DNA of 64,000 nucleotides from JAIMBK01 sp040755975 (GTDB lineage Bacteria; Bacillota; Desulfotomaculia; Desulfotomaculales; Nap2-2B): the NCBI GenBank assembly GCA_040755975.1, contig JBFLZY010000006.1, positions 1 through 64,000 of the forward strand. Reading direction: 5' to 3'. The notes beneath the pieces are model-generated. The model saw nothing but the letters and a program-made list of their open reading frames with translations. It made no database searches and was not told where the DNA came from. This document shows positions 1 through 8,702 of the stretch, piece after piece (positions within the stretch are counted from its first letter, which is position 1; every line of letters begins with the position of its first letter). The position numbers and the translations under genes were made by a program.

Positions 1-235
1 GAAAACCCTGTTTAACCAGCTTGGGAATAAGCCCGCTGTGGTCGATGTGCGCGTGGGTCAGCAAAAGATAATCGATGCTTTGCGGCTGTATGGAAAAGGG
101 CCGGTAATTATTCTCCCGGATGCAGCGAGGACCCTGAAACATTCCGCAGTCAACCATTATCCGGGCCGCCTCCGCCTCCAAAACGAAGCATGAACCCGTC
201 ACCATTTGGGCTGCTCCTAAAAAACGAATGCGCAT
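1..235 (-). CDS. MBL-fold beta-CASP type metallo-hydrolase, N-terminal fragment
   Basis: Only the first 78 residues lie in the window; the gene continues past the left edge. The N-terminus MRIRFLGAAQMVTGSC and the zinc-binding motif HAHIDH (residues 61-66) are typical of the metallo-beta-lactamase fold, and the opening resembles RNA-processing beta-CASP exonucleases (YSH1-like, COG1236). The ATG at 233-235 follows a GGGGG ribosome site. Without the C-terminal half the beta-CASP and RMMBL domains cannot be seen, so the subfamily is inferred from the N-terminus. Confidence 0.75.
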   Translation of the reverse strand, partial: MRIRFLGAAQMVTGSCFVLEAEAARIMVDCGMFQGPRCIRENNYRPFSIQPQSIDYLLLTHAHIDHSGLIPKLVKQGF

Positions 236-392
236 ATCATTTCCCCCTGTCCTGGATTATTGACTTTTTAAGTCTTAAATTCCCTGCTTTTCGCGGTTAT
301 TCCTGCCTCTTTCCCGAAAAAATAAAACCCCGCAATAAAGGGGTTCACATTTAAAAAGGGACGGGATTAGAAGAGGGCTTAACCTCTGCTGA

Positions 393-587
393 TTAACCTT
401 CTGAACGGCTGACTATTTCCCTTACCTGCTTTAAAAACTTCGGCCTGGGGAGCAGAACCACCCGGCCGCATTTTAAACACTTAAGGCGAAAATCCACCCC
501 CGTGCGCATGATTTCCCACTGATCACCGCCGCAGGGGTGTTGTTTGCGCATTTTTACGACATCCCCGACGCAATACTTAACCAGCAT
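393..587 (-). CDS. DUF951 family protein
   Basis: This 64-residue protein has the DUF951 pattern: a VGDVVKMRKQHPCGGDQWE core, then MRTGVDFRLKCLKCGR with a CxxC pair, and LPRPKF near the end. The family is small, basic and common in Firmicutes; a nucleic-acid-binding role is often suggested but unproven. An upstream in-frame start would add 19 residues unlike the family. The ATG at 585-587 is preferred because it follows GGAGAG and matches the family length. It is the last gene before the left-edge hydrolase on the same strand. Confidence 0.85.
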   Translation of the reverse strand: MLVKYCVGDVVKMRKQHPCGGDQWEIMRTGVDFRLKCLKCGRVVLLPRPKFLKQVREIVSRSEG

Positions 588-611
588 GAGGGATCTCTCC
601 CCAGAAGATGT

Positions 612-798
612 CAGGCACAAAGACACAAAGGAAAGCAAGCCCATGATGAATAGAGAAGCGGCTTTTTTCCGTGGCGGCGGGAAAACCGATTTTATTCCCG
701 CAGTGCCTCTGTTCCCCGTGCCTCTACGTCTTTATGCCTTTGTCCCTTTGTCCCCTTATCTCTGTGCCTTTGTGCCTTTGTGCCTCTGTGCCTTTTAA
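612..798. repeat. degenerate GGCACAAAG-type simple repeats
   Basis: Read on the minus strand, 700-798 is a run of near-identical 8-10-base units (AAAGGCACA, AAAGGCACAGAG, AAAGGGAC). A shorter stretch in the opposite orientation (GGCACAAAGACACAAAGG) lies at about 614-631. It fills the space between DUF951 and the aminopeptidase and has no convincing coding potential. It may be a slipped-strand simple repeat or part of a convergent terminator region. Confidence 0.6.
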
Positions 799-2195
799 TC
801 GGCATTTCTAAAGAACGCCCTGAACCCCTTATACGCCATGTAGATATCCAGCTTGCTGGCCACCTCAAAGGGCGAATGCATCCCCAGGAGCGGCACGCCG
901 CAGTCCAGCACGTCCATCCCGTGCTGGGCCATCAGGTAGGCAATCGTTCCGCCGCCGCCCTGGTCTACTTTTCCCAACTCTCCCGTCTGCCAGATGACCC
1001 CTTCGCGGTCAAACAGCCCCCGGACGAAGGCGACAAATTCAGGGTGGGCATCGTTGGCGCCGCTTTTTCCCCGGGCGCCCGTGTACTTGGTGAGCACTAC
1101 CCCGTGCCCCAAAAGCGGCGCGTTGTGCTTATCCATCACGTCCTGGTAGCTGGGGTTCAGCCCGGCGGTGACGTCGGCCGAGATGGCCCGGGAGTTGTTT
1201 AAAATGCGCCGCAAGGCCAGGTCGCTGTACTCCGGCAGGCAGCGGGCGGCAATCTCGGCGACAAAATTAACCATAAACACCGACTGCATACCCGTATTCC
1301 CCGCACTGCCGATTTCCTCCTTGTCCGCAAACAAAGCCACCGCCGTCCGGCGCACATCCTCCTGCTCGCGGATCGCCTCCAGAGCAGTGAAAACGCTCGA
1401 CCGGTCGTCCTGGCCGTAGCCCCCGATCATGCTGCGGTCAAAGCCGATGTCCCTGGCCGGCCAGGCAGGCACCGCTTCCAGTTCGGCGCTGACGAAATCT
1501 TCTTCGCCAATGCCGTAATTCTGGGCTAAATGCTCCAAAACCGCTCTTTTCACGCGCTCCTTGCCTTCGCGCCCGGTCACCGGAAAGCCCCCCACAAGGA
1601 TGTTTAAGGCTTCCCCGGTCACCGCTTCGCTCATTTTCCTTTCCATCTGGTCCTTGGCCAGATGCGGCAACAGGTCGGCAATCGTAAAGACCGGCTCGTG
1701 TTCCTTTTCGCCGATCACCAGGGAAATAACCCGCCCGTCTCCCTTCACCACCACGCCGTGCAGGGCCAGGGGAATGGCCACCCACTGGTACTTTTTGATT
1801 CCTCCGTAATAGTGCGTTTTCAAAAGGGCCAGACCGGCCTCCTCATAAAGGGGTTTCGGCTTTAGATCCAGGCGGGGGGCGTCAACGTGGGCCCCGATAA
1901 TGTTCAGCCCCTTTTCCAAAGGTTCGCTGCCGATGACGGCCATGGCCATAATTTTCCCGCGGCCGGTCAGAAAAACCCGGTCGCCCGCCTGCAGCCTCCC
2001 GAAGTTTTGCAAAGGAGCAAAGCCGCTGCCGCGGGCGTGCTCCACCAAAAAATTCACCGTCTCCCTTTCTGTCTTGGCCACGCTTAAAAATTCTCTGTAC
2101 CGCTCGTTAAAAGCCAGCGCCGCCCGGCGCCCCTCTTCGTCCAGCCGTTCCCAAACGTGTTCGGTCTCCTGATGCTTATCTTTCTCCTTTTCCAT
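795..2195 (-). CDS. M18 family aminopeptidase
   Basis: About 466 residues, full length for M18 zinc aminopeptidases, which release N-terminal residues from peptides in the cytoplasm. Visible motifs are AHVDAPRLDLK near residue 103 (first metal His/Asp), DKEEIGSAGNTG near 290 (catalytic and metal Glu), ANDAHPEF near 390, and LGMHSPFE near the C-terminus with the last metal His. The ATG at 2193-2195 sits 6 bases after AAGGAAGG; a TTG two codons upstream is the alternative. It stands alone, upstream of the simple repeats. Confidence 0.93.
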   Translation of the reverse strand: MEKEKDKHQETEHVWERLDEEGRRAALAFNERYREFLSVAKTERETVNFLVEHARGSGFAPLQNFGRLQAGDRVFLTGRGKIMAMAVIGSEPLEKGLNIIGAHVDAPRLDLKPKPLYEEAGLALLKTHYYGGIKKYQWVAIPLALHGVVVKGDGRVISLVIGEKEHEPVFTIADLLPHLAKDQMERKMSEAVTGEALNILVGGFPVTGREGKERVKRAVLEHLAQNYGIGEEDFVSAELEAVPAWPARDIGFDRSMIGGYGQDDRSSVFTALEAIREQEDVRRTAVALFADKEEIGSAGNTGMQSVFMVNFVAEIAARCLPEYSDLALRRILNNSRAISADVTAGLNPSYQDVMDKHNAPLLGHGVVLTKYTGARGKSGANDAHPEFVAFVRGLFDREGVIWQTGELGKVDQGGGGTIAYLMAQHGMDVLDCGVPLLGMHSPFEVASKLDIYMAYKGFRAFFRNAD

Positions 2196-2287
2196 ACGCA
2201 ACCTTCCTTCTTCAATCTCCTTCCCGGATAAATCATCTTTTTTAAATTATAACGAGATATTTGGTTTTGATACAGATTATTTTATCT

Positions 2288-2905
2288 TCAAACATTTACG
2301 CCGCTTTTTAACGGCAGGCCCGGAAAGATCATGGGCAGCTTCACTAAAAACGGCCAGAAGAAGGAGGTCAGGACGGATTGCTCAAGGGCGCGGGAAAGCC
2401 AGCCCCAGCTTCCCTGGTGCCCGCCGGGAAACGAGAAAGCCGAGGTATGCAAAGGCGCCAGCAGGGCCAGGAAAACGAGGACGATCACCACGCCGCGCAA
2501 AATCCCCAAAGCCAGCCCGCCCAGGCGGTCGACCGGCCCCAAAAACACCGCCCGGCCGGCCGCGGCGACCATTGAACCCACCCGGTAAGTCAACTGCGCA
2601 ACCACTAAAAAAATCAGCAAAAAGGCAACTATCTCGATCAGTCCGTGAGCAAAAAACTGCGGCAGTTCCCCCAGGCCCGGAAAACCTTCCCGGCCGGGCG
2701 GCACGGGCCACAAGCCCGTGATTTTATCTTGCAAATGCCACTGCTTGTCGGCGTATTGAGCCAAAGGAACCGCGTAGTTAAACGCCAGCACCAGCCCCAA
2801 AAACAACCCCGCCAGCCTGGCCAGGCCGGCAATTAACCCGGCGGCAAACCCCCGCCAGGCGGACCACGCAATAATGATCAAGAAAACAATGTCGAGCCAG
2901 TTCAC
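2288..2905 (-). CDS. CvpA family membrane protein
   Basis: The 205-residue product begins VNWLDIVFLIIIAWSAWRGF, the characteristic CvpA opening, and has about four hydrophobic segments (roughly residues 5-22, 28-48, 85-108, 125-150). In E. coli CvpA is needed for colicin V production; in Firmicutes the family has no settled role. I place the start at the GTG at 2903-2905, which matches the family N-terminus, rather than at a start 15 codons upstream. Monocistronic as far as visible. Confidence 0.85.
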   Translation of the reverse strand: MNWLDIVFLIIIAWSAWRGFAAGLIAGLARLAGLFLGLVLAFNYAVPLAQYADKQWHLQDKITGLWPVPPGREGFPGLGELPQFFAHGLIEIVAFLLIFLVVAQLTYRVGSMVAAAGRAVFLGPVDRLGGLALGILRGVVIVLVFLALLAPLHTSAFSFPGGHQGSWGWLSRALEQSVLTSFFWPFLVKLPMIFPGLPLKSGVNV

Positions 2906-3149
2906 TTGCCTACAACTCCACGCGGTGAATATAATAACCAGGACAGGCAACCCTGCTGGTAATTACTCCATAATCATAGCACACAAAAAAAGCAAAAACA
3001 AGGTTTTCGCCAAGGTTGAAAAGGGTTTAACATTTGCTTAATCCAAAATTAATATTGACTTAACACGACAAAAAAGAATATGATAAAATGGCTGGTGAAT
3101 TACGTCACAATTTGTTGCCTAACGTTCATAACAAGGCGGGCGAAGGTAC

Positions 3150-4907
3150 ATGAACACGTCCTGGCTGGCCATCATTTTCGGCCTGCTCGGCGGGATCGGA
3201 ATTTTGCTTTACGGCATTCAGGTAATGGGCGACGGCCTGCAAAAGATCCTGGGCCGCCAGCTGCGCCACCTGCTGGAATCGGTGACGAAAAACCCCCTTT
3301 CCGGTGTGCTGGCCGGTATTGCCATCACCGTCCTCTTCCAAAGCAGCACGGCCACCTCCGTCATCCTGGTCGGTCTCGCCGGGGCGGCGGTAATCACCTT
3401 AAGGCAGTGCATGCCGGTGATCCTGGGCGCCGACATCGGTACAACGGTCACCGCCCAGCTTATTGCCCTTAAGTTTACCGAGTTATCCTTATTCATCGTT
3501 GGGATAGGCGCGCCGATAGTTTTTTTTGCCAAACAGGACCGCCACAAACGTTTCGGTCAGGCCATCACCGGCTTCGGTCTGCTCTTTCTGGGCCTTAAAA
3601 TTATCGGCGAAAGCGTTCAGCCCCTGCGGGACATGCCCGCCGTTACCCAGGCCCTGCTTGCCGTCAGCCAAAACCCGTTTCTGGCGGTGATCGTGGCCGC
3701 CCTGGTGACTTTTCTGGTGCACAGCAGCGCCGCCGTTTTAGGCATTATTATGATGCTGGCCACCCAGCACGTAATCAACCTCCCGGCAGCCATTTATCTT
3801 CTCCTGGGCGCAAACGTCGGCACCTCTTTTACGGCCCTTTTGGCCAGCATAACTTCCCGGCGCGAAGCGCAGCGGGTGGCCCTGGCCCACTTTGCGGCCA
3901 AGCTGGGGGGAAGCGCGCTTCTTTTTCCTTTCGTGCCCTGGTACAGTTCCTTTTTGGCCTCCCTTACCCCCTCCGTATCTTTTCAGGTGGCCAACGCCCA
4001 CACCATCTTCAACGTCGGCCTGGCGGCCGTTTTTTTGCCCTTTTACAAAATCGGCTGCAGTTTGCTGGAATGGGTTCTCCCGGATAAAAAAATTCCGGAA
4101 CTGGAACCAAAATACCTCCAGGAAGAAGTCATCACCGCCCCCTCGGTGGCGCTCGGCCTGGCCCACCGCGAGGTTACGCGCCTCTCCGCGGAAACGCTGC
4201 GGATGATTGTTGACGTTGAACGGGCCTTGCGCAGCGGCAACGCGGATATTTTAAGCCACATTTCGCACCGGGAAAAGGTGATGGACGTATTGTACCGGGC
4301 GGCGGTGGATTACCTCACCCGCGTTCTGCGCCAGCCCTTGAGCCGGGAAGAATTCGAGTACGCCATGGGCTTGATCCACGTCCTTGACGATCTGGAAAAT
4401 ATTACTGACGTACTGGACAGGAATGTCAAGTATCTTATCGAGGCCAAGCTCGACCGGGGCGTGGAATTCTCTCCCCAGGGAAGAGAGGAGCTGGCCGTCC
4501 TCCGGAGCTCGGTAATCGACCTGTTGCGGATAACCCACAAAGCGCTGGTGCAAATTGATTTCTGCCTGGCGGAACAAACCGTCACCAGCCAGCCGAAAAT
4601 CACGGCCCTTTTCCGGGAGCTGCGGCAAAAGCACGTCCACCGCCTGATGGAAGGCATTAAAGAATCGGAAGCCACCAGCAACCTGCACCTGGAGTTGCTG
4701 AACAGCTATCATCAGATCAGCGAGCTGATCCGGGACGTCGCTTTTACCATAATTGAACAACTGGCCAAAGGAAAAATTTGCCTTCCGCAATACCGGGGAG
4801 CCGGGGCGCAAAAAAAGGGGACGGAAAAACCCGCAGCGGAAAGTAGTGCGGAGGAGTTCGACGGGGGCCCCAAGTCAGTTAGTTCGCCAGGATCAGGCGC
4901 TCCCTAA
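3150..4907 (+). CDS. Na/Pi cotransporter family protein with C-terminal PhoU-like domain
   Basis: 585 residues. The membrane half carries the two inverted NptA/PNaS repeats, with QSSTATS (about residue 64) and VHSSAAV (about residue 190), both expected in sodium-dependent phosphate carriers, and 8-9 hydrophobic segments up to about residue 310. Residues about 330-545 are helical and PhoU-like (RLSAETLRMI, LDDLENITDVLDRN), as in the YjbB-type fusion. The last 35 residues are Lys/Ser/Gly-rich and probably disordered. GAAGG precedes the ATG. Likely sodium-coupled phosphate or anion transport at the cytoplasmic membrane. Confidence 0.9.
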   Translation: MNTSWLAIIFGLLGGIGILLYGIQVMGDGLQKILGRQLRHLLESVTKNPLSGVLAGIAITVLFQSSTATSVILVGLAGAAVITLRQCMPVILGADIGTTVTAQLIALKFTELSLFIVGIGAPIVFFAKQDRHKRFGQAITGFGLLFLGLKIIGESVQPLRDMPAVTQALLAVSQNPFLAVIVAALVTFLVHSSAAVLGIIMMLATQHVINLPAAIYLLLGANVGTSFTALLASITSRREAQRVALAHFAAKLGGSALLFPFVPWYSSFLASLTPSVSFQVANAHTIFNVGLAAVFLPFYKIGCSLLEWVLPDKKIPELEPKYLQEEVITAPSVALGLAHREVTRLSAETLRMIVDVERALRSGNADILSHISHREKVMDVLYRAAVDYLTRVLRQPLSREEFEYAMGLIHVLDDLENITDVLDRNVKYLIEAKLDRGVEFSPQGREELAVLRSSVIDLLRITHKALVQIDFCLAEQTVTSQPKITALFRELRQKHVHRLMEGIKESEATSNLHLELLNSYHQISELIRDVAFTIIEQLAKGKICLPQYRGAGAQKKGTEKPAAESSAEEFDGGPKSVSSPGSGAP

Positions 4908-4925
4908 AGCAGGTGGTCTTTTATT

Positions 4926-7208
4926 TTATCCATTTCCGCCGCCCGAAAAACACCGCCTCAGCCGGCGCTGCAGGCCGGTGTACCTTGCCTGCGGGCGGGC
5001 GTTTCTTGCCGCCATGGCCAGGGCCTTTTTGTCACCGACAATGACCAGCAGCTTTTTCGCCCGGGTGATGGCGGTGTAGAGCAGGTTCCTTTGCAGCATC
5101 ACAAAATGCTGCTTGAGCAAAGGGAGGACGACCACCGGGTACTCGCTCCCCTGGGACTTGTGCACGGAAACGGCGTAGGCCAGGGTGAGCTCGTCTAAGT
5201 CGCTGTAATCGTAACTGACCCGCCGGTCTTCAAACTGCACCAGAATTTCCTGCTCCTCCAGGTCGACGTGGGCGATCCGGCCGATATCGCCATTAAACAC
5301 CTCTTTTTCGTAATTATTCTTGATCTGCATCACCTTGTCGCCGAGCCGGAAGAGGCGCCCCCCGCGGGCGACTTCCAAGCCCCGGGGATTAAGCAACGCC
5401 TGCAGCTCCGTGTTCAGCCTCTCCACCCCGGCCGAACCCTTGCGCAGCGGGCTAAGCACCTGGATGTCGTTTACCGGATGGAAACCGAACCCTTTCGGGA
5501 TTCTGCGCGCGCAAAGTTCTTTTACCGTTTGGAGGGTTTCTTCCGGATCCTCCTTTTCGATAAAATAAAAATCCAGGCCCCGATCATTTTTGAGGAGCGG
5601 AAATTCGCCCCTGTTTACCCGGTGGGCGTTGACCACGATCATGCTCTGCCGCGCCTGCCGGAAAATTTCGGTCAGGGTAATCACCGCCACCGTGCCGGAA
5701 TTGATCACGTCCTTTAACACGTTCCCCGCTCCCACGGAAGGAAGCTGGTCCACGTCCCCCACCAGAACGAGGGTGGCCTGCGGGGGGACGGCTTTCAAAA
5801 GATGGTTCAGCAGCAGAACGTCCACCATGGAAGTTTCGTCCACAATCACCAGGTCGGCCGCCAGCGGGTTCTCCTCGTTCCGGGCGAATTCTCCTTCCCT
5901 CGGTTTGTATTCCAGAAGACGGTGGATGGTTTTGGCCTCCCGGCCGGTTACCTCGGAAAGCCTTTTGGCCGCCCTGCCCGTGGGCGAGGCCAGGACGATC
6001 CTTTGCCCCTTCATTTCCATTATTTGCAGGATACTTTTCACCAGGGTGGTTTTTCCCGTCCCCGGTCCCCCGGTAATGACCAGAACTTTCTGCTCCACCA
6101 CTTTGCGGATGGCTTCCTTTTGCTTTTCCGCCAGCGTGATGCCCCCGGTGCTCTGCACCCAGGCAATAGCCTTCTCCGTGTCAATGGCCAGCGGCGGCTT
6201 GGGGGCCCGGAAAAGCCGGTGCAGCCTCTGGGCAATCTTTTCTTCGGCCGTCCAGAGCGGCTTCAAATACACCTCCTTTTCTCCCTGCTCCCCCTCCTCC
6301 TCAACCACTTTTTCTTCCCGCTCCAGGGCGAGAAGCGCTTCTTCCAGGTAACTTTGCTCGATCTGCAGGGTTCCGGAACCTCTTTCGAGAAGCTCAGCGC
6401 GGGGCAAAAACACGTGTCCCTCTTCCGTGGCTTCCCAGAGGAGGTAAAGAATGCCCGCCTGCGCCCGCAGGGGGGAGTTCGGCTTTACACCCAGGTTCTG
6501 CGCAATGCGGTCGGCCGTCTTAAAACCGATGCCGGCAATGTCCATGGCCAGCCGGTAAGGGTTTTCCCGCAACAAAGCGATCGCGTTATTGCCGTAGGCT
6601 TTGTAAATTTTTACCGCGTAGGCCGTACTCACCCCGTGGCTTTGCAGGAAGAGAATCACTTCCTTGATTTCTTTCTGCCCTTCCCAGGCTTTCTTGATCC
6701 GCTCGCTCCGGACGGGTCCAATCCCCTCCACTTCAGCGAGTTTTTCGGGCTCATTTTCAATTACTTCCAATGTTTTCAGGCCGAATTTCTTCGTCAGCCG
6801 TCTGGCCATCGCCGGACCAATGCCCTTGATCAAGCCCGAGCCCAGGTATTTCTCGATGCCGGTAAGGGTGGCGGGAAGCACCGGCAGGCAGCTTTCCACC
6901 TTGAACTGCCGGCCGAACTTCCGGTTGTTGACCCACTTTCCCTGCAGTTTCAAGGTCTCTCCCGGGTGCACGGCAAGCAAATTACCCACGACGGTGATCA
7001 GTTCCTTTTCGCCCTTCACCCGCAGTTTCGCCACCGTGTAATTATGTTCTTCGCTGAAGTAAACGATCCTTTCCAGGATCCCCTCCAGGGCCGCTTCCTG
7101 GTTCACCTTCGGCAAGCACACCCCCGCCCGCAAATTACGGGAACAATCCGGACAAAACCCGGGGGGAACTTCCTTCTTCTTTTCCGGGAAAAATCCGGTT
7201 TCCCACAT
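4926..7208 (-). CDS. recD2: RecD2-type ATP-dependent DNA helicase
   Basis: 760 residues as drawn. An N-terminal OB-like and tandem helix-hairpin-helix region (GIGPAMARRL near 130, GIGPVRSERI near 162, GIGFKTADRI near 226) precedes the superfamily 1B motor. The motor has Walker A GGPGTGKTT at 380-388, DETSM (motif II), a GDVDQLPSVG motif, and the C-terminal VHKSQGSEYPVVV and LLYTAITRAKK motifs. RecD2 is a 5'-3' helicase acting in repair outside RecBCD. The start is uncertain: a GTG at 7104-7106 gives a more usual N-terminus, while the longer form adds a Cys-rich stretch (C19, C22, C31). Confidence 0.92.
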   Translation of the reverse strand: MWETGFFPEKKKEVPPGFCPDCSRNLRAGVCLPKVNQEAALEGILERIVYFSEEHNYTVAKLRVKGEKELITVVGNLLAVHPGETLKLQGKWVNNRKFGRQFKVESCLPVLPATLTGIEKYLGSGLIKGIGPAMARRLTKKFGLKTLEVIENEPEKLAEVEGIGPVRSERIKKAWEGQKEIKEVILFLQSHGVSTAYAVKIYKAYGNNAIALLRENPYRLAMDIAGIGFKTADRIAQNLGVKPNSPLRAQAGILYLLWEATEEGHVFLPRAELLERGSGTLQIEQSYLEEALLALEREEKVVEEEGEQGEKEVYLKPLWTAEEKIAQRLHRLFRAPKPPLAIDTEKAIAWVQSTGGITLAEKQKEAIRKVVEQKVLVITGGPGTGKTTLVKSILQIMEMKGQRIVLASPTGRAAKRLSEVTGREAKTIHRLLEYKPREGEFARNEENPLAADLVIVDETSMVDVLLLNHLLKAVPPQATLVLVGDVDQLPSVGAGNVLKDVINSGTVAVITLTEIFRQARQSMIVVNAHRVNRGEFPLLKNDRGLDFYFIEKEDPEETLQTVKELCARRIPKGFGFHPVNDIQVLSPLRKGSAGVERLNTELQALLNPRGLEVARGGRLFRLGDKVMQIKNNYEKEVFNGDIGRIAHVDLEEQEILVQFEDRRVSYDYSDLDELTLAYAVSVHKSQGSEYPVVVLPLLKQHFVMLQRNLLYTAITRAKKLLVIVGDKKALAMAARNARPQARYTGLQRRLRRCFSGGGNG

Positions 7209-7486
7209 ATCTTAATTCCCGGTCACCGGCCAAAATCCTGCAACAATTTTCCAAAGCAAAAATAAGCAGGGGCGGAGGTGCTGTCCAAACCGGGCAACAG
7301 CCCCCCGCCCCCGCCAGCAAGGCTTTTGGCAGAAACTTTCCAGGGCTGGACCGGTTCGCCGGAAGTCCCTGGCGAGACTAAGGAGACAACCCGCCCATCG
7401 CCGGCTTTCCCGCCGCTCAAGCCCTCAGCCACCTGAGCGCTCCCCGGGAAACCAGCTCCCCCTTCCGCAAATTCCGGCCCAAAAGG

Positions 7487-7897
7487 CTACTCCGGCAGCA
7501 TTACTTCCGCCTCGCCGTCCAGCACCGTTTTCCCTTCCGCGTTGCTGCACCAGGTTCGCAACTTCAACCGGCGCCGGGCGTCGTCTTTGGCGCTCACTTC
7601 CACCGCCGCCGTGATCAACTCCCCCGGATAAACAGGCGCCTTAAACTTCAGCTCCTGGCGCAGATAAATGGTGCCCGGCCCCGGCAGCACATTGCCCAGT
7701 AAATTCGAAATAAGGCCCGCCGTCAGCATCCCGTGGGCGATCGGCCGGCCGAAAAAGCTGCCTTTCGCGTAGTCCTCGTCGAGGTGCACGGGGTTTTTGT
7801 CCCCCGTCACCTCGGCAAACTTTTCAATGTCTTCCCCGGTAATCCGCCGCTCTAAAACGGCCCGGTCGCCCACTTTAATTTCTTCGTACCTGCTCAA
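7487..7897 (-). CDS. MaoC-like (R)-enoyl-CoA hydratase
   Basis: 136 residues, the size of single hot-dog-fold MaoC/PhaJ hydratases, which hydrate trans-2-enoyl-CoA to (R)-3-hydroxyacyl-CoA. The catalytic hydratase-2 motif is present as FAEVTGDKNPVHLDEDYA (Asp and His) followed by FGRPIAHGML. The gene lies 13 bases downstream of the PIN gene on the same strand, but nothing suggests a functional link. The 276 bases between its stop and recD2 hold no recognisable feature. Confidence 0.9.
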   Translation of the reverse strand: MSRYEEIKVGDRAVLERRITGEDIEKFAEVTGDKNPVHLDEDYAKGSFFGRPIAHGMLTAGLISNLLGNVLPGPGTIYLRQELKFKAPVYPGELITAAVEVSAKDDARRRLKLRTWCSNAEGKTVLDGEAEVMLPE

Positions 7898-7910
7898 CTA
7901 TCTCCCTCCG

Positions 7911-8381
7911 TTAAGTCCTGCCGATCCATAAAATATCGACTTCATTAATCCCCTTTATTTCCGGGTCCCCAGTCATTAATAAACTGTTTTTGCCTTTAGC
8001 AGTTGCTACAGCAAAGGCATCGGCATAGGAAACAGGATATTTCATTTTAATTGCCGCCGCTTTAAGGACAAGATCATCCGGTATGGAAACAATCTCGATG
8101 GAGGTCATTTTGATCTTGCGAATAGTTTCCCGGGCTGTTTTTTCCCCTTTTCTCCGCCCCAGAAGATAAAAAACCTCCCCCAAATTTATTATGCTCAAAA
8201 AAAGCCTCGGCGGGATTAATACCCCTTGCAGAAGGGATATCACACTTTCCCCCGCCTCCGGTTTTCCGTCGCACCAATCAATTAAGTCCCTGACGAAAAC
8301 TCCGGCGGGTTCACCCTGGAGCCAGGCCATAACCGCCCATGAATCGAAAGTAATACCAGTTATTGGGGGTTTAGCGCCCAC
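7911..8381 (-). CDS. PIN-domain ribonuclease toxin (VapC-like)
   Basis: 156 residues with the PIN acidic residues: Asp13 (TFDSWAV), Glu in NLGEVFYLL, Asp in SYADAFAVA and Asp in MTGDPEI. PIN toxins cleave RNA, often tRNA, when freed from their antitoxin. Its start overlaps the end of the AbrB-type antitoxin by 11 bases, the usual translational coupling in vapBC modules. The product is somewhat longer than the common 130-residue VapC because of an insertion near residues 35-60. Confidence 0.88.
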   Translation of the reverse strand: MGAKPPITGITFDSWAVMAWLQGEPAGVFVRDLIDWCDGKPEAGESVISLLQGVLIPPRLFLSIINLGEVFYLLGRRKGEKTARETIRKIKMTSIEIVSIPDDLVLKAAAIKMKYPVSYADAFAVATAKGKNSLLMTGDPEIKGINEVDILWIGRT

Positions 8382-8616
8382 GATCGGTCTCCTTTTTTAA
8401 TTCCTTAGCCCGGTTTTTAGACAGGTCTCCAAGAAGATCCAGATCTTTAAATTTCCCGAAAAGATCGTCTGCTACATATTCTTTAACGGGTTTCAAGATA
8501 ATCTTGCCGTTGGCTAATTCTATCCTGAACCTGGCCCCGGATTGCACACCCAAAGTATCTCTTATTTTTTTTGGAATCACAATTTGACCTTTCGTTGAAA
8601 GATTGACTATATGCAT
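8371..8616 (-). CDS. AbrB/MazE-type antitoxin (VapB-like)
   Basis: 81 residues. The first 45 form a swapped-hairpin AbrB DNA-binding domain (LSTKGQIVIPKKIRDTLGV, then GARFRIEL). The charged C-terminal tail (about 50-81) would wrap the PIN toxin. The gene comes first in the pair, overlaps the toxin gene, and has a palindrome overlapping its own promoter (8631-8646), so autorepression is likely. GAAGGAGGG precedes the ATG. Confidence 0.9.
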   Translation of the reverse strand: MHIVNLSTKGQIVIPKKIRDTLGVQSGARFRIELANGKIILKPVKEYVADDLFGKFKDLDLLGDLSKNRAKELKKETDRGR

Positions 8617-8630
8617 TTTTATCCCTCCTT

Positions 8631-8667
8631 CTTACCTAATGGTAAGAGAAAAGAGGATTTTTGTCAA
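8631..8667 (-). promoter_or_regulatory. vapBC promoter with embedded palindromic operator
   Basis: On the minus strand TTGACA (8667-8662) and TACCAT (8644-8639) are separated by 17 bases. The -10 box lies inside the palindrome CTTACCATTAGGTAAG (8631-8646), a natural site for the AbrB-type antitoxin or toxin-antitoxin complex to block RNA polymerase. The antitoxin ATG is 15 bases downstream of the palindrome. Confidence 0.65.
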
Positions 8668-8702
8668 GCTAAAACGACTTGCGATTCTCCACCGTCAGCA
8701 GG

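Noticed and set aside
3080..3472. 130-codon frame overlapping the start of the Na/Pi cotransporter
   Set aside because: Out of frame with a strong family match and composed of Arg/His/Pro-rich shadow sequence.
5802..7265. A 487-codon open frame on the plus strand opposite recD2
   Set aside because: It is antisense to a clear helicase gene, rich in Pro/Arg/Gln/Phe as expected for a shadow frame in GC-biased DNA, and has no ribosome site or family motif.
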